A DNA stretch of 64,000 nucleotides, taken from the NCBI GenBank assembly GCA_001630475.1, contig KV419449.1, positions 1 through 64,000 of the forward strand, read 5' to 3'. The translations under genes were made by a program, and so were the position numbers. Numbering within the stretch: position 1 is the first letter of the stretch; each line of letters begins with the position of its first letter. Below the pieces are notes generated by a model. That model ran no database searches and was not told the origin of the DNA. It saw only the letters and a list, made by a program, of their open reading frames with translations. Positions 37,861 through 48,339 of the stretch are shown piece after piece. Origin of the DNA: Sistotremastrum niveocremeum HHB9708. Taxonomy: Eukaryota; Basidiomycota; Agaricomycetes; Sistotremastrales; Sistotremastraceae.

Positions 37861-38834
37861 TACTTCAGTGTAACTGCACGAGCGCGATCAGACTCATCAG
37901 AGTTGGGGCTGAGATCCGTCCGAGGACTGGCACGAATAAACCTCAAAGTATCACCTCAAGTAAGAGCGATGCATTGTAGACAGAGTCAAGATATTCCACT
38001 AGGAAGCCATTCTGGCTAGAAGGAGAGTACTGAGGACCTGAGAAGAAATCGATGTTGAAAACAGGCGTATTTGCGATGTGGACGGAATGACAGAGGGTTC
38101 TTCAATAGAGATACTTCAGCAGTACTGAAGGTCGACCTCAGCCCGTACTGAGCATGTCACCAGCAAGACTAATATGCAGGTTGCGCTGAGGCGATTTGGG
38201 CGAAGCTGAACTTGTAGGATCACTGAATCAGATATGACTATTCATGGCATGCCTGAGCGACTTGTGAGCGACATTACTTCGACGTTTCCGGAGGCCAAGG
38301 GGATGGGGGTGGATCTAATCTGTCGCGGTTCAATCGACGACGGTACATCAAGACGAAAAGAACTTGGCCGAACACTGTCTGGTCTCGCTTACTACTCTCA
38401 TGACTCAAACACTCTGACACTCTCGGAAATATGGCTTTAAAAGCCGGTCAGTCAGGAACGAGCTTCAGTTGAAGGTCAAGCGAGCGGGAGTAAGCGTCGG
38501 ACTAACGGACTCTAACCGCCGGTCAGTCAGGAACAGGCTTCAATTTTGGGGGCGGGAGTTAAACCTTGCAAGCAAGGTAATCGCGGTGAGAACGATCGGC
38601 GTTTGGGTTATCCCGTGAGCTTTGAGTCTTCTACCGTTGCATATCAAGCCTTATTCGCATTATGCTCAGGCGTCGATCATTTTCGTCCCCTTAGCCTGGA
38701 GCCCTTTCTGCATCTGGCTGCAGCAGTCATCGTCTATCGCAAAGGCTTTTGGCAATTCTGCTCCTAATCAGCCCTCTCAACTCAACGTATCGTTTTTTGC
38801 GTTCCTTGGATTCGTTGAAGATGAGAAAAGAAGC
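37861..38834. other. intergenic upstream of LtrA-like gene C
   Basis: No gene is supported. It contains the short direct repeat at 38443 and 38518 and is the probable promoter of LtrA-like gene C. Confidence 0.4.
38443..38545. repeat. 28-bp direct repeat pair, period 75 bp
   Basis: GCCGGTCAGTCAGGAAC followed by GAGCTTCAGTT (38443..38470) or AGGCTTCAATT (38518..38545). Only three of the 28 positions differ. Its position about 600 bp upstream of LtrA-like C makes a regulatory role possible but unproven. Confidence 0.7.
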
Positions 38835-39095
38835 ATGAGCGCAAGAACAAACAGTGTTTTCTCCGTTAACTCGGAGGATTCCAGCAACCCTACTCGCTGC
38901 CCTAGCCCAATCACCATCTTCCCGGTGCTCGAATACCCTACGCAACGAATTCATTCGCCATTGAAATCATCTGCGCCTCGTTTTCGACGGAACCAGTCCG
39001 GCAACTCATTGAGATACCGGTCCATCCCTATATCTCGAAACCCTCGTTCTCTCACGGATGGGCGTCCTCTCATTCTGACCATCCCTCCAGATTGA
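38835..39095 (+). CDS. small Ser/Arg-rich frame upstream of LtrA-like C (uORF or separate small gene)
   Basis: An 86-codon frame from ATG 38835 (MSARTNSVFSVNSEDSSNP...) ends at TGA 39093-39095, only seven bases before the inferred ATG of LtrA-like C at 39103. It is not in frame with that ATG, and no good internal donor would splice it into the LtrA frame. Composition is coding-like (Ser, Pro, Arg). It could be a leader peptide frame. I do not recognise it. Confidence 0.3.
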   Translation: MSARTNSVFSVNSEDSSNPTRCPSPITIFPVLEYPTQRIHSPLKSSAPRFRRNQSGNSLRYRSIPISRNPRSLTDGRPLILTIPPD

Positions 39096-39102
39096 AAAGA
39101 TC

Positions 39103-42080
39103 ATGCCTCAGTAAGACCTACACCATATCCTTCATTTGTGGCATACTTACAACGGAACAATTGGCAGCGCAAAGCTCCGTTCGGCACGAGAGGATAATCG
39201 CTATCCGTTCAGCAAAGCACCCTTTAATATCAAGGCTTCCACGTTGCAGAGCGAAAGCGATCCCGACCTCGAGAAAATTGACGAAAAGACAGAAGATGTC
39301 CAGCCAACCTCCCCTCATCCCCATTCCGCTCGTCAACCCACACCTCCCCCTCAAAACCTTTCATGGCTGCCTTACGGAGGATCGTACTCTCTTCCGACTA
39401 TGCCGAATTTCGCGAAGCTCCGTGGGTGGAAGATCCCGCGAAAGAATTATTCGGACGTATTGACTGCTCCCTCGGAAATTCCGGGGTTGGATCTCGTGAG
39501 CGGCTTGGGTGTTTCAATACATCATTCTTTGCTTAACGGACGTCCAGATGCTCGCTATATCCATGACCACCGCATTCGCTAGCTTGACGTGCGTATCTGT
39601 ATCCATTCATTATTTGACGATACTTACGTAGACCTTTAACAGCGATAATACAGACGTACTCACCGGCGATGTGAGTATTAATTGTGGCATCGTATTCATG
39701 GTCTCTAACGTCGTAGTAGGCCGCCGTATCGTACATCTGTTTCTTCGCCTTAGTATGGTGGATATGGGCCAGTCAGGTTCTATACAACGCTCGCTTCCGA
39801 CACCGCGATATCCTTCACTGCATTTACGCCTTCTTGACATTCGTTGTGTACGGCGGTCTCGCGGCGTTTACCGGCGACTTCGACCTCACCGATGGTCTAT
39901 CCTCTTCGGATCCCGACGGCGATCAAGCAACAGCAATCGAAGAAAATCTAGGCTTCCTAGACGATGGCACCAATCAAACCGAACAAGCTCGATCTACTCG
40001 TTTACCGAGTCTCAACGCCCGAGGAATATGCATGGTCATGGGTTTCAGCCGTGTGCTCCTCCTCTTCCAGTATTTCCTCCGTATGTTTCCCATCCTTATC
40101 ATTCTCAGCTATCAACTAACGACAAGGACTACAGTTCTGTGTCGCGCTCCTCGTAATCGACGTGCTCCTCTATGGTGGCATTGCGGCGGCCTTCTGGCTT
40201 CGACCGCTCTATTCTTCGCCACATACGGCGTTCTTCGGCATAGCAATTCTGCTACCGCCAATATCATGAAAATCGTCTTCTGGTACACCGCACTTTTCAT
40301 TGAAGGAGCCACTCATTATATGGCGAACGAGCATCACGAAGACGAAGCCATTCCATATCTTTCTGCGCCCCTTTCGAAGAGAATGTCGGAATTGTTCATC
40401 ATCATCCTCGGAGCAGGTACTATACGATGTTCGAATATCGCACATTCATCTCTAACGCTTCGGTAACCTAGGCCTGGATCAGATAACCAAGTCATTCCAC
40501 TCCGAAGTCGGTACCCTCGGTTTTGGTGCACATACCGTCGGAATCATGATCTTCTCCGGCATAATCGTCGTAGGGGAATTCGCCCTCTGGTTCATCAACA
40601 AACCAAAATCAGTCAACGTCGAAGAATTAGAGAAAGAAAGGGAGAAAGCCCGCCAAACCGAACTCGAAAAAGAAGACGAAAATACAGCCCACTCGGAGCT
40701 CGGAAGTCAACCCGGCAGTCCTCTTGGACCAGGAAGCCCCATTTCTCTCCAACGACCAATCTCAGAGTTTATCGGATCCGATGCGGGAAGGTCTGAAGTG
40801 TCGAAATCTAGCAAGTCGAAGAAGATGAAGATTAAGAAGAAAAAGGAAGATCGGAGGTTGAAGAAGGAAGATGATGAACCTTCGGATCGACGGCTCTTGA
40901 CTTGGTTCTTCTTCAACTTCGTGTTCCTGGCGTGTATCATTCTCACATTACAAGGTGAGCACCCGAGTTGTGCTGATAAGTTCGACCTCAGATCGCTGAT
41001 GACGTTATTTTCGAATAGCCGTCGCACGTCTTGTGGCATTCGATGTTCGTCGTCATTTGCTGCATCCGATCGTTATCTCACATGCCTATCAGAATTTGCA
41101 AGCGGCTCTCACGAAGTTGCTTGCTTTGATGGAAGGAATTTTGCACAACTTCCCTCCTTTCGACGCTACCCAATTCCCTGCCGCCGAGAAAGGCTTTACC
41201 GACCTTGGCGTGTCATTCACCGATTTTATCGACGCTCTCAATTTATACGCCGGAAATGCTGAAGCTGGCAATCTTACGGCTGCAGGGGGTCTGGCAGCCA
41301 CCGTAGCTGTGCCTATAATCATTCTATTCGATGTAAGACCGTATTACGCTACCAGAAACTTTCTTCTAACCAATTCGCAAATACAGACTTTCGATGCACT
41401 CCCCGATGACGGATCTCTTTTATCCGCTGATCTGGATGAACTGCTCAGTGGGTTGATCACCGACCAGACCCAAGCTGCTCAAATATTGGCAAACGTTGAA
41501 GCATCGCGAATCCATTCGGCATTCTGGTTTTTCGGTGTAGCCGTTAGTAAAGGGTCTCCGTCGCAATAGTGCGTTACTGATCTTTCCTCCAGGGAGGAAC
41601 GTTGATGGCACTAGCCGTCATGAACGCAATACGTCATAAATATACTGGTAAGTGCCGACTACATCACCTCCAGCTTATATTGAATGTGGGTGCACAGACA
41701 TATGGCTCTGGATCAGCATAGTCGTGCGATTCATCTGTGGACTCGGCTTCGCATTGGTCTCCTTCGTCGATATCGGCAAGGGCTTCTTCGTCAACGACCT
41801 ATTCGTCACACTCCCGGGTATAGCACCCGTGTGGAACTTCGCAAGAACGAGCTGGATGTGCGTATCTCGAACAATATTGCAGATGATCGATGGCTGATGG
41901 TTGTTCGATCAGACTTGGCTCTTTTGCATTCTTGATCCTTGGCCTGACAGCTTTTGACGCGGTACGTGCATTCTTATGTGTTGCAGCCGATGTGGTCTGA
42001 TAAGTTCCTAGTCCCTTCAATATTGGGCCACAAGCCGTTATTGTGATGAAGCAGATGATACAATCGATAAATCAGCATAG
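39103..42080 (+). CDS. LtrA-like (low temperature requirement A) membrane protein, copy C
   Basis: The model is join(39103..39110, 39168..39495, 39548..39588, 39643..39670, 39720..40080, 40135..40416, 40472..40954, 41019..41044, 41093..41332, 41387..41542, 41593..41647, 41698..41857, 41913..41961, 42012..42080), 761 aa. The 14-exon plan is the same as copy B, and nine exons have identical lengths (41, 28, 361, 282, 26, 156, 55, 160 and 49 nt). Exon 1 is 8 nt (MP plus two bases). Blocks seen: REDNRYPFSKAPF, WWIWASQVLYNARFRHRD, FTGDFDLTDGL, LSKRMSELFIIILGAG and WFFFNFVFLACIILTLQ. It is a polytopic membrane protein; the molecular function of the family is unknown. The frame is intact. It is a tandem neighbour of copy B and an inverted paralogue of copy A. 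Confidence 0.85.
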
Positions 42081-42705
42081 TCCATTTCTCCTTAGGATAC
42101 TGCAAAGACCTGTCACGAATTACGAATGCCTCTACGAAATTGTCACCCACATCTTACATATACGGAATCCATGCTTACTCCGAATACATTCTCTGTTTAG
42201 CGACGATGGACTCCGGTACACGAAAGGACTATTGCGACGTAGCCTCGAAGAAAGGGAATGCCAATGTCGAGCAAGGCATTTGGTCGAGGGCAGAGATCCA
42301 CTTAATTTCCTTCCACGGGCGCTTATCGGAGCTCGGTGTCTTCGGCCATGACTCGAATAATTCAAATCAATCCTACATGCTCCCAAACAAAACTAGCACA
42401 TGTGAGGATCGAGAAAACTCATGCATCAGTCGAGTCTCGGTTGCCTCCGCAAGCTGTACTTACTAGTGAAAAGTTGATTCAACAGCTTAAATTGATCGAC
42501 TCCTTTAGTCACGTGTATCGACCTAAAATAGCAGTTTGTGGTGGTCGGAACTCGGCAGGGGTCTTGTCTCCGCATCCCTTGGTTACGATGGCTTGAACTT
42601 CCGGCGCGGTCTTGTACTCTATGTCTATATAACAATTTCCATTTCTTCCACAGTTCCTCCCTGGACCCCCCTCAAGCTAGTCAATTGGCATTTTGAACTG
42701 ACATC
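42081..42705. other. intergenic between LtrA-like C and F-box copy 4
   Basis: No gene is seen. It is the likely promoter of the F-box gene at 42706. Confidence 0.45.
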
Positions 42706-44191
42706 ATGACGCCTTCCAGTGACAATTTGCCACACCCAGTCTTCAAGATGTCTTCCGAAATGCTGGCCGAAATCTTCATCGCCTATCTCAGACTGAACGG
42801 TATACACGCCAAGAGTTTTCTAACCATTCTGAAACTTGTGTACGTCTTGCCTATGCTATTATCTCAGAATAAACTGAATAAATCTGCTACGTAGCTGTCG
42901 CGAGTGGTGCGAAATAGTCATGGAGACACCCGAGCTATGGACAGACATTGATCTTGGAATGCGCCTATCTCGATCCCAACGACTTGCCCTTCGAAAATAT
43001 CCCAACGCACGCTTAAATATAACCTTGCCCATCGGAGTCAAACGCGTCCTGATGCCTGCTCGCCATTTGCAGCACCTCGACCTGATCGAAAGAGCTCATA
43101 CTCTCAACCTCGCTGTACCATCGGAACCTTTTGATCAGATATTGCTCGACGTCCCGATTTTGGGACTAGCAGAGCTCAACATCTTCGTTCCCCAATTGAG
43201 CGCACGTACCTTCCACTTCCAAAATATCGTAGACTTCATCCGATCACGCTCACCAGTCCTTCATCAACTCTCTCCTAATTTATCTTCCCTGTCTCTCAAA
43301 TTCTGGAACGATGGCAACTACATCGTCCCGAATGACTATCGAATGATAAGTCTACTCCGGGTAATCGCCAGTCTCCCATTGCTCGCCGAACTAAAGTTTG
43401 TGAACAACTTTAACAAGGAGACAACGGAGACTCTCGTGTTTGAAGATCACGGAATACTTTTCCCAAAACTATCTATTTTCGAATTTGAGAATGTCGACTC
43501 GTCTAGTTTACAACTCTTCTTTCAGGCGACTTCTCTGCCGAAGCTACAGAGACTCCGGCTGCCCAGCATCACAGCCTGGCCGCTCGAAGAGCCGGCCAAT
43601 GCCTGGCAATATGACTGGGAGGACATTCACGACTTCACTCGGGATTATGAAGGGAATCTTACTGTCCTCGAAATTCAATTCAAAGAAACCGAGCACGTGC
43701 TGAAACTCCGGGCGGAAGACGTTTCTTCAGCTCCGACGATAGAAGTGTCCCGCTTCTTCTCACCCTCTACCGAGGTCCACGCCGACTTGCGTCCTTATCA
43801 ACGGATCCCTCCGAAGCTTCTACGCTCATATACTCTCGATGGTATGACATCGATCGACATAATCCCTCACGAAAATATCACCTCTCTTTCGATCATCTCT
43901 CACAACCGTGAACGATTGAAAGTCAAATCGTTTCCCGAACCCGAATACTTCGTCCCTCTGCTCGAGAAGCTATCGAACCTTATGAATATTGGTATTTCTG
44001 GCATGGACACTCGTCCGCTTCTTCAGGTCCTTTTAGAAGACTTGGATTTGTGCCCAGTGCTCGAGGTCCTGTCCTTGAAAAATTCACTGGTCGACTTCGA
44101 AATGCTCTATCTCCTCGAACCTTTGAGGCCTACGATCAGAGAGATTAGCACAGAGGGCTGTCAGTCAAAGTCCGAGAAGCCCGAAGTCTGA
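42706..44191 (+). CDS. F-box/LRR-like protein, copy 4
   Basis: The model is join(42706..42839, 42895..44191), 476 aa. Exon 1 reads MTPSSDNLPHPVFKMSSEML then AEIFIAYLRLNG, an F-box-like helix set. The intron is phase 2 in the Val codon of LKLV|CREWCEIVM. The second exon begins with the conserved ETPELWTDIDLGMRLSRSQR region and runs through leucine-rich-like strands (LSPNLSSLSLKF, VLEVLSLKNSLVD). The protein shares blocks with copy 5 (HENITSLSIISHNRERLKVK against its DHITSLVIKAHTKHPLKVK; ISGMDTRPLLQ against VSGMDIRPLLK), so copies 4 and 5 are close paralogues. They lie tail to tail, 172 bp apart. Likely SCF ubiquitin ligase adaptor. Confidence 0.78.
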
Positions 44192-44363
44192 TGACGGATT
44201 CTCAACGTATGTGATTGTTATTTCTATTTTCCAACTTATATCGGTCTATATATCGTACCATAGCACTATAGATATCTCAGTTCCCAAAATTAGACTGATG
44301 TCCTTCGTTGTCACCCTCTATCTCCATATCTTTGTTGCATTTCATGTATCGAAACCGCTATAC

Positions 44364-45939
44364 TCACACAGCAGGCGGCGCTTCCTGACAAAAAACGAGT
44401 TCCAAGTTGTGTATTGATGGCCTCAGGGCTCTCAGCGTCTGGATCATTGCATGGTCAATCAATGACCATTCAATCAATAAAACTCGAAGTCCCCGACATA
44501 ATTGCGGATGCTCTATAAATCCCTTCAGAAGTGGACGGATGTCCATTCCCGAAACGTAGATCTTCTTCAGATTGCCCATTCTCTTGAATAATGGAATAAA
44601 ATGAACTGCTTCCGGAAAGCCTTTGACTTTCAGAGGATGTTTCGTGTGTGCTTTAATAACAAGCGATGTGATATGATCGTGAGGAATGATCTTGATCCTT
44701 TCGAGGCAAATAAATGTGTAGGCGCGAAGAAGCACCGGATGGATTTGTGGTTCGGGTGGGAAACTTGTACGGACTATGAGACGCGGAGAGAATGCACGAG
44801 TCTCTTGTGAGCTGTCGGAGAAATATCCAAGCTCGAATTTATGATATGTCGGTGAAAATGTTATGTTGAGGGAATCAAAGTTTCGGGGGAACAGATGAGC
44901 AAGTGCATCATTCAGTTCAGGCCAATCGTATGCCCACGTGTCAAATGGATTGTGAACTTTGGATTTTGGATCAAAATTTGGTATGGTCGAGAGGAACAAA
45001 GTCTCCAACATGGGAAAGGACGCTGCGTCGAGGCACGATCGTGCTGCATCCGCTTTAACTGCATCAAACTTGAGCATCCGAACATGAGGAAAAACCACTC
45101 CGTGTAGGACCCACGGAGTCCCTGTATTACGAAACATTTTGTGCGAAAACTCGAGAACTGTGAGGGATTGGAACTTAGAAATGGCGTCGAGCAGTCTCAT
45201 CAGAGACCAGTCCCACGGGAACACATAAACATTGTGTTCCCAGAATATAATTGAGATAGCGGAAATTATAGGAGACAATTCTGCTCGTGCGGATAGTACC
45301 TCCAGGATGTTACTGAAGTGGTAGTTATGCAGCGTGTAACGCACTGGAACTCGAATTGTGAGCTCTTCGAGATCGAGCAAGGGAGTCGAAGTGAGGGGAT
45401 ATAAGGAGGGGTTCGCGATAGTTCTTGAGGGCACTGTGATATCGATTGCGCGAGCTCGTGCCAATAAATCCGTCCGATGCGTAATATCTGACCACGCATG
45501 AACCGTTTCGCCATTTGGAATCGTGAGGTCCAATGGCAACGGATTGGATCTCTGCAAATAAAACTCCTGAAGTCTACGCGGACCTCCCAGATGGACACGC
45601 GTCCAGAATTGGGGAGTGTTCAGGGCTATCAGTCGCCAAAGTCGACATCTGAGGCACAATGTCGATGTAGGGTTGAGTAAGGAATCGATCAACACCGATG
45701 AAAGAAAGTGCATACACAAGCATCAAGGTGTACCGCTGAGGCCAATATATCTTCTCCCCGTAACGAAGGGAGTGCAAGAATATCGCCGACATTATTTCTT
45801 CAGGTAGCAACAGAATACAACACTTGAAGGTTTGCGACTGCTGGTAAGACGTCTTCTCACTACTCGTCACCATGTTCGACAGATTCTGAATATTCTCAAG
45901 CATATGAGAGACTGGTTGAAATTCGGCATCCGTATTCAT
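44364..45939 (-). CDS. F-box/LRR-like protein, copy 5
   Basis: The model is complement(join(44364..45648, 45716..45939)), 502 aa. Exon 1 has an N-terminal extension and an F-box-like LLPEEIMSAIFLHSLRYG segment. The intron is phase 2 in the Val codon of LMLV|CRLWRLIAL. The second exon carries TPQFWTRVHLGGPRRLQEFY and then leucine-rich-like strands ending in LRPSIHNLELVFC. It is closely related to copy 4, in inverted orientation. The start could also be the internal Met of SHMLENIQNL. Likely SCF adaptor; target unknown. Confidence 0.78.
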
Positions 45940-46245
45940 AGTGGGGATTCAACCCAAAAGTAACGGTCCAGCGCAGTCAATTGTGGATAATACAATGCCG
46001 ATTTCGCTGCAGAGAAGAGTTGCCGAGATTGCCGAGCGCTCGGAATGCAGGGCAAAGGGCTAGCTTAGTCAGCATTCCCAGACGCTTCAAGTTCCGTCAT
46101 ACGGCGGCAAACACCGAAGCTCCTTTTCTCGTCCACCAACAACCTCAGAGCATATACTCTCTCTCTGTTTCTTGAAGTGCCTATCGCCGTCTCTCTAAGC
46201 CCGATTTTCACGCATACAATCCCGATTTCTACCTTCAGCGACAAA
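45940..46245. promoter_or_regulatory. bidirectional promoter region of F-box copies 5 and 6
   Basis: A 306-bp gap separates the start codons of two head-to-head F-box genes. No TATA box is obvious. A pyrimidine-rich stretch with CTCTCTCTG at about 46158-46166 precedes the plus-strand gene. Confidence 0.5.
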
Positions 46246-47739
46246 ATGTCTCTTACGACTACATCACCGATTCGCAAAATCCCAACCGAGGTCTTATCCA
46301 TGGTCTTTGTCGAGTATATGGAGAATAGTGACGACCCAAATGAGTGGGCTCAGTTGATGCTTGTGTGAGTTTCTCGATTCGACTGAAGGCTCAACCTAAC
46401 GCGTGCCTTTCTTCGGCTGTGCAGATGTCGTAGTTGGCGTGATACAGCGATTCGAACCCCGGCCCTATGGACCAGAATCAACATGGCGTATTCGCAATTG
46501 TCGAAGAAGCTCTTTCTCCAACGACACGGCCAATTCCCTTTCGAAATAACACTCGCCAAACGCTCTACATTGAATACCCCGCACCCGCCTATCTTCTACG
46601 ACCCTCTCCCCGAAGATCGACAAGCCGTCGTCGCATCCAACCGATTAACCTTTTCATTCCCCTGGAACGGTGCCTCTGCTATTAGAAAATGCGCTTCCGA
46701 AGGCGTCGTTGTTCCAGGACTCAAAGAGGTCACAATCTTGGGGCACGACGAAAACGACGATCCGACGATCTGCGAGCAACTTCTGAGCCCGTTATTGAAT
46801 CTCTTAGGGATGCGCATGTTTCTTCATGCATGCTCATCAATCGGTCCAAACATCACCACATTCACTCTTGACTTGTCCTCGATAGGAGGCCCTCCGGATT
46901 CGCATCTTCACACCGAAGTACTTCGAAAACTCGTACAGTTCCCCGCTCTCACAGATCTTTCCATCGGCGGAGTAGTCGGAGACCCTTGTCCTCATCACGA
47001 ACTCGAGGGAATTACGTTTCCCGAAGTCTCTACTCTCAGGCTCTTCGATTCCGAACCGAACGCTTTGCAGTCTTTGTTGCGCCGCCTCGATTTGCCGAAG
47101 TTACAAGATCTCCATCTACCCGTGTATGAGAACGAGCTCCCCTTTGATCACCGCGACATTTGGGATTACCCTTGGCAGCGCATATATGAGCCTTTTGTGG
47201 ATTCCTCGAAGACGAATAGTAGTCACGTGGCAGTTACGTTTGGGCATCGCCAGCACGAACTCGAGATCCGACATCAAGATCCCGCCACGTTCCCCACCAT
47301 CCATCTCTCCTTCTCCATTCCTTTAAACACTTCACCCGATTCAGAGTTCGTCAGTCAAACAGAATTGGTCGGCCATACCCTGCTGGCCATGGCCGGTCTT
47401 CCCCTCATTCCATTCGATCAGGTCCAATCATTTTCCATCTCCTCTCAGCTCGAGTGCGATTGGGAACCTTTTCCGGACGAAGAATTCTGCGTTACTCTCT
47501 TCACCCAACTGCGAGCCCTCAGGTCGCTCTCCGTAACGCGGATGGGTGTTACTCCCCTGCTCAGATGTCTGACAGAGCATCCCGTCTGCACATCGCTCGA
47601 CAACCTCTCCTTCGAAGACTCATTCGTCAACGCTCGATTCCTGCGCTCCTTGAAGTTTCAGAGGCAGAGGTATCGCGTTCCGATCACCAATGTTGACCTC
47701 TTCGGATGCAACAAGCTCAATCTTTCGCGTGGTTGGTGA
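46246..47739 (+). CDS. F-box/LRR-like protein, copy 6
   Basis: The model is join(46246..46364, 46425..47739), 477 aa. Exon 1 gives MSLTTTSPIRKIPTEVLSMV then FVEYMENSDD, a clear F-box-like start. The intron is phase 2 in the Val codon of LMLV|CRSWRDTAI. The second exon holds TPALWTRINMAYSQLSKKLF and leucine-rich-like repeats up to LSFEDSFVNARFL. The ATG at 46246 was chosen because the frame upstream contains only a non-ATG opening. Likely role as in the paralogues: substrate adaptor of an SCF ubiquitin ligase. Confidence 0.8.
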
Positions 47740-48339
47740 ACATCTCTTCCGACATCGCCGCCGCATTCCGCTCCAACACTAGCTTCCCCTTTTCTCGGCA
47801 ACAAAAGCAAACGTTATCATCGATTCATTGTTGTTCTCCTGATCAATTTCGTCTTTCACAGTTTCCTTCAATCAGTCATTTTATTCTCGGTGATACCTTT
47901 TTCAGTTCCTTTAATGTAACATGTTCAAATGTGCAGCTTTGTATTCAATCATCATCATGTATAGAATTTTCTTTGGAGCTCGGATATTCGATTCGCTCGT
48001 TAGAAGTTGCCCCTTTGTCAACTTGTGCCTGATTGAATGCTGCGGGTGTTCAGGTGCCAGCCCTTGAACGGGCTTAGAGCGTATGTTCATACTATCTACT
48101 TACTATCCTAAGTTGAGGCCGACTCGGGAATGAAGTCGCCGCAGCAACTAGCACGATAAGTGAGTCGTTGGAGTCGATTCGAGTCCGATCACGGGTTCTC
48201 ACGCGACTGCGTTTTACCCTTGTTTTACCTTTTCGTGTCGATTCTTGCTAGCGATGCAGGAGATCAGTTGCCCTTCGAACTCGCTCTTAAACTTCCTCTG
48301 CTGCGCCAGCTATGCCAGCACTATCTCTCTCTTCTGCTG
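47740..48339. other. intergenic, T-rich
   Basis: This is the 3' region of F-box copy 6 and the promoter region of the first TAP-like hydrolase. A frame upstream of 48340 is open back to 48160 without changing the gene call. No separate gene is seen. Confidence 0.45.

Noticed and set aside
39671-40156. 161-codon plus-strand frame
   Set aside because: Out-of-frame reading over exon 5 of LtrA-like C and its flanking introns; the homologous frame with family motifs is a different one.
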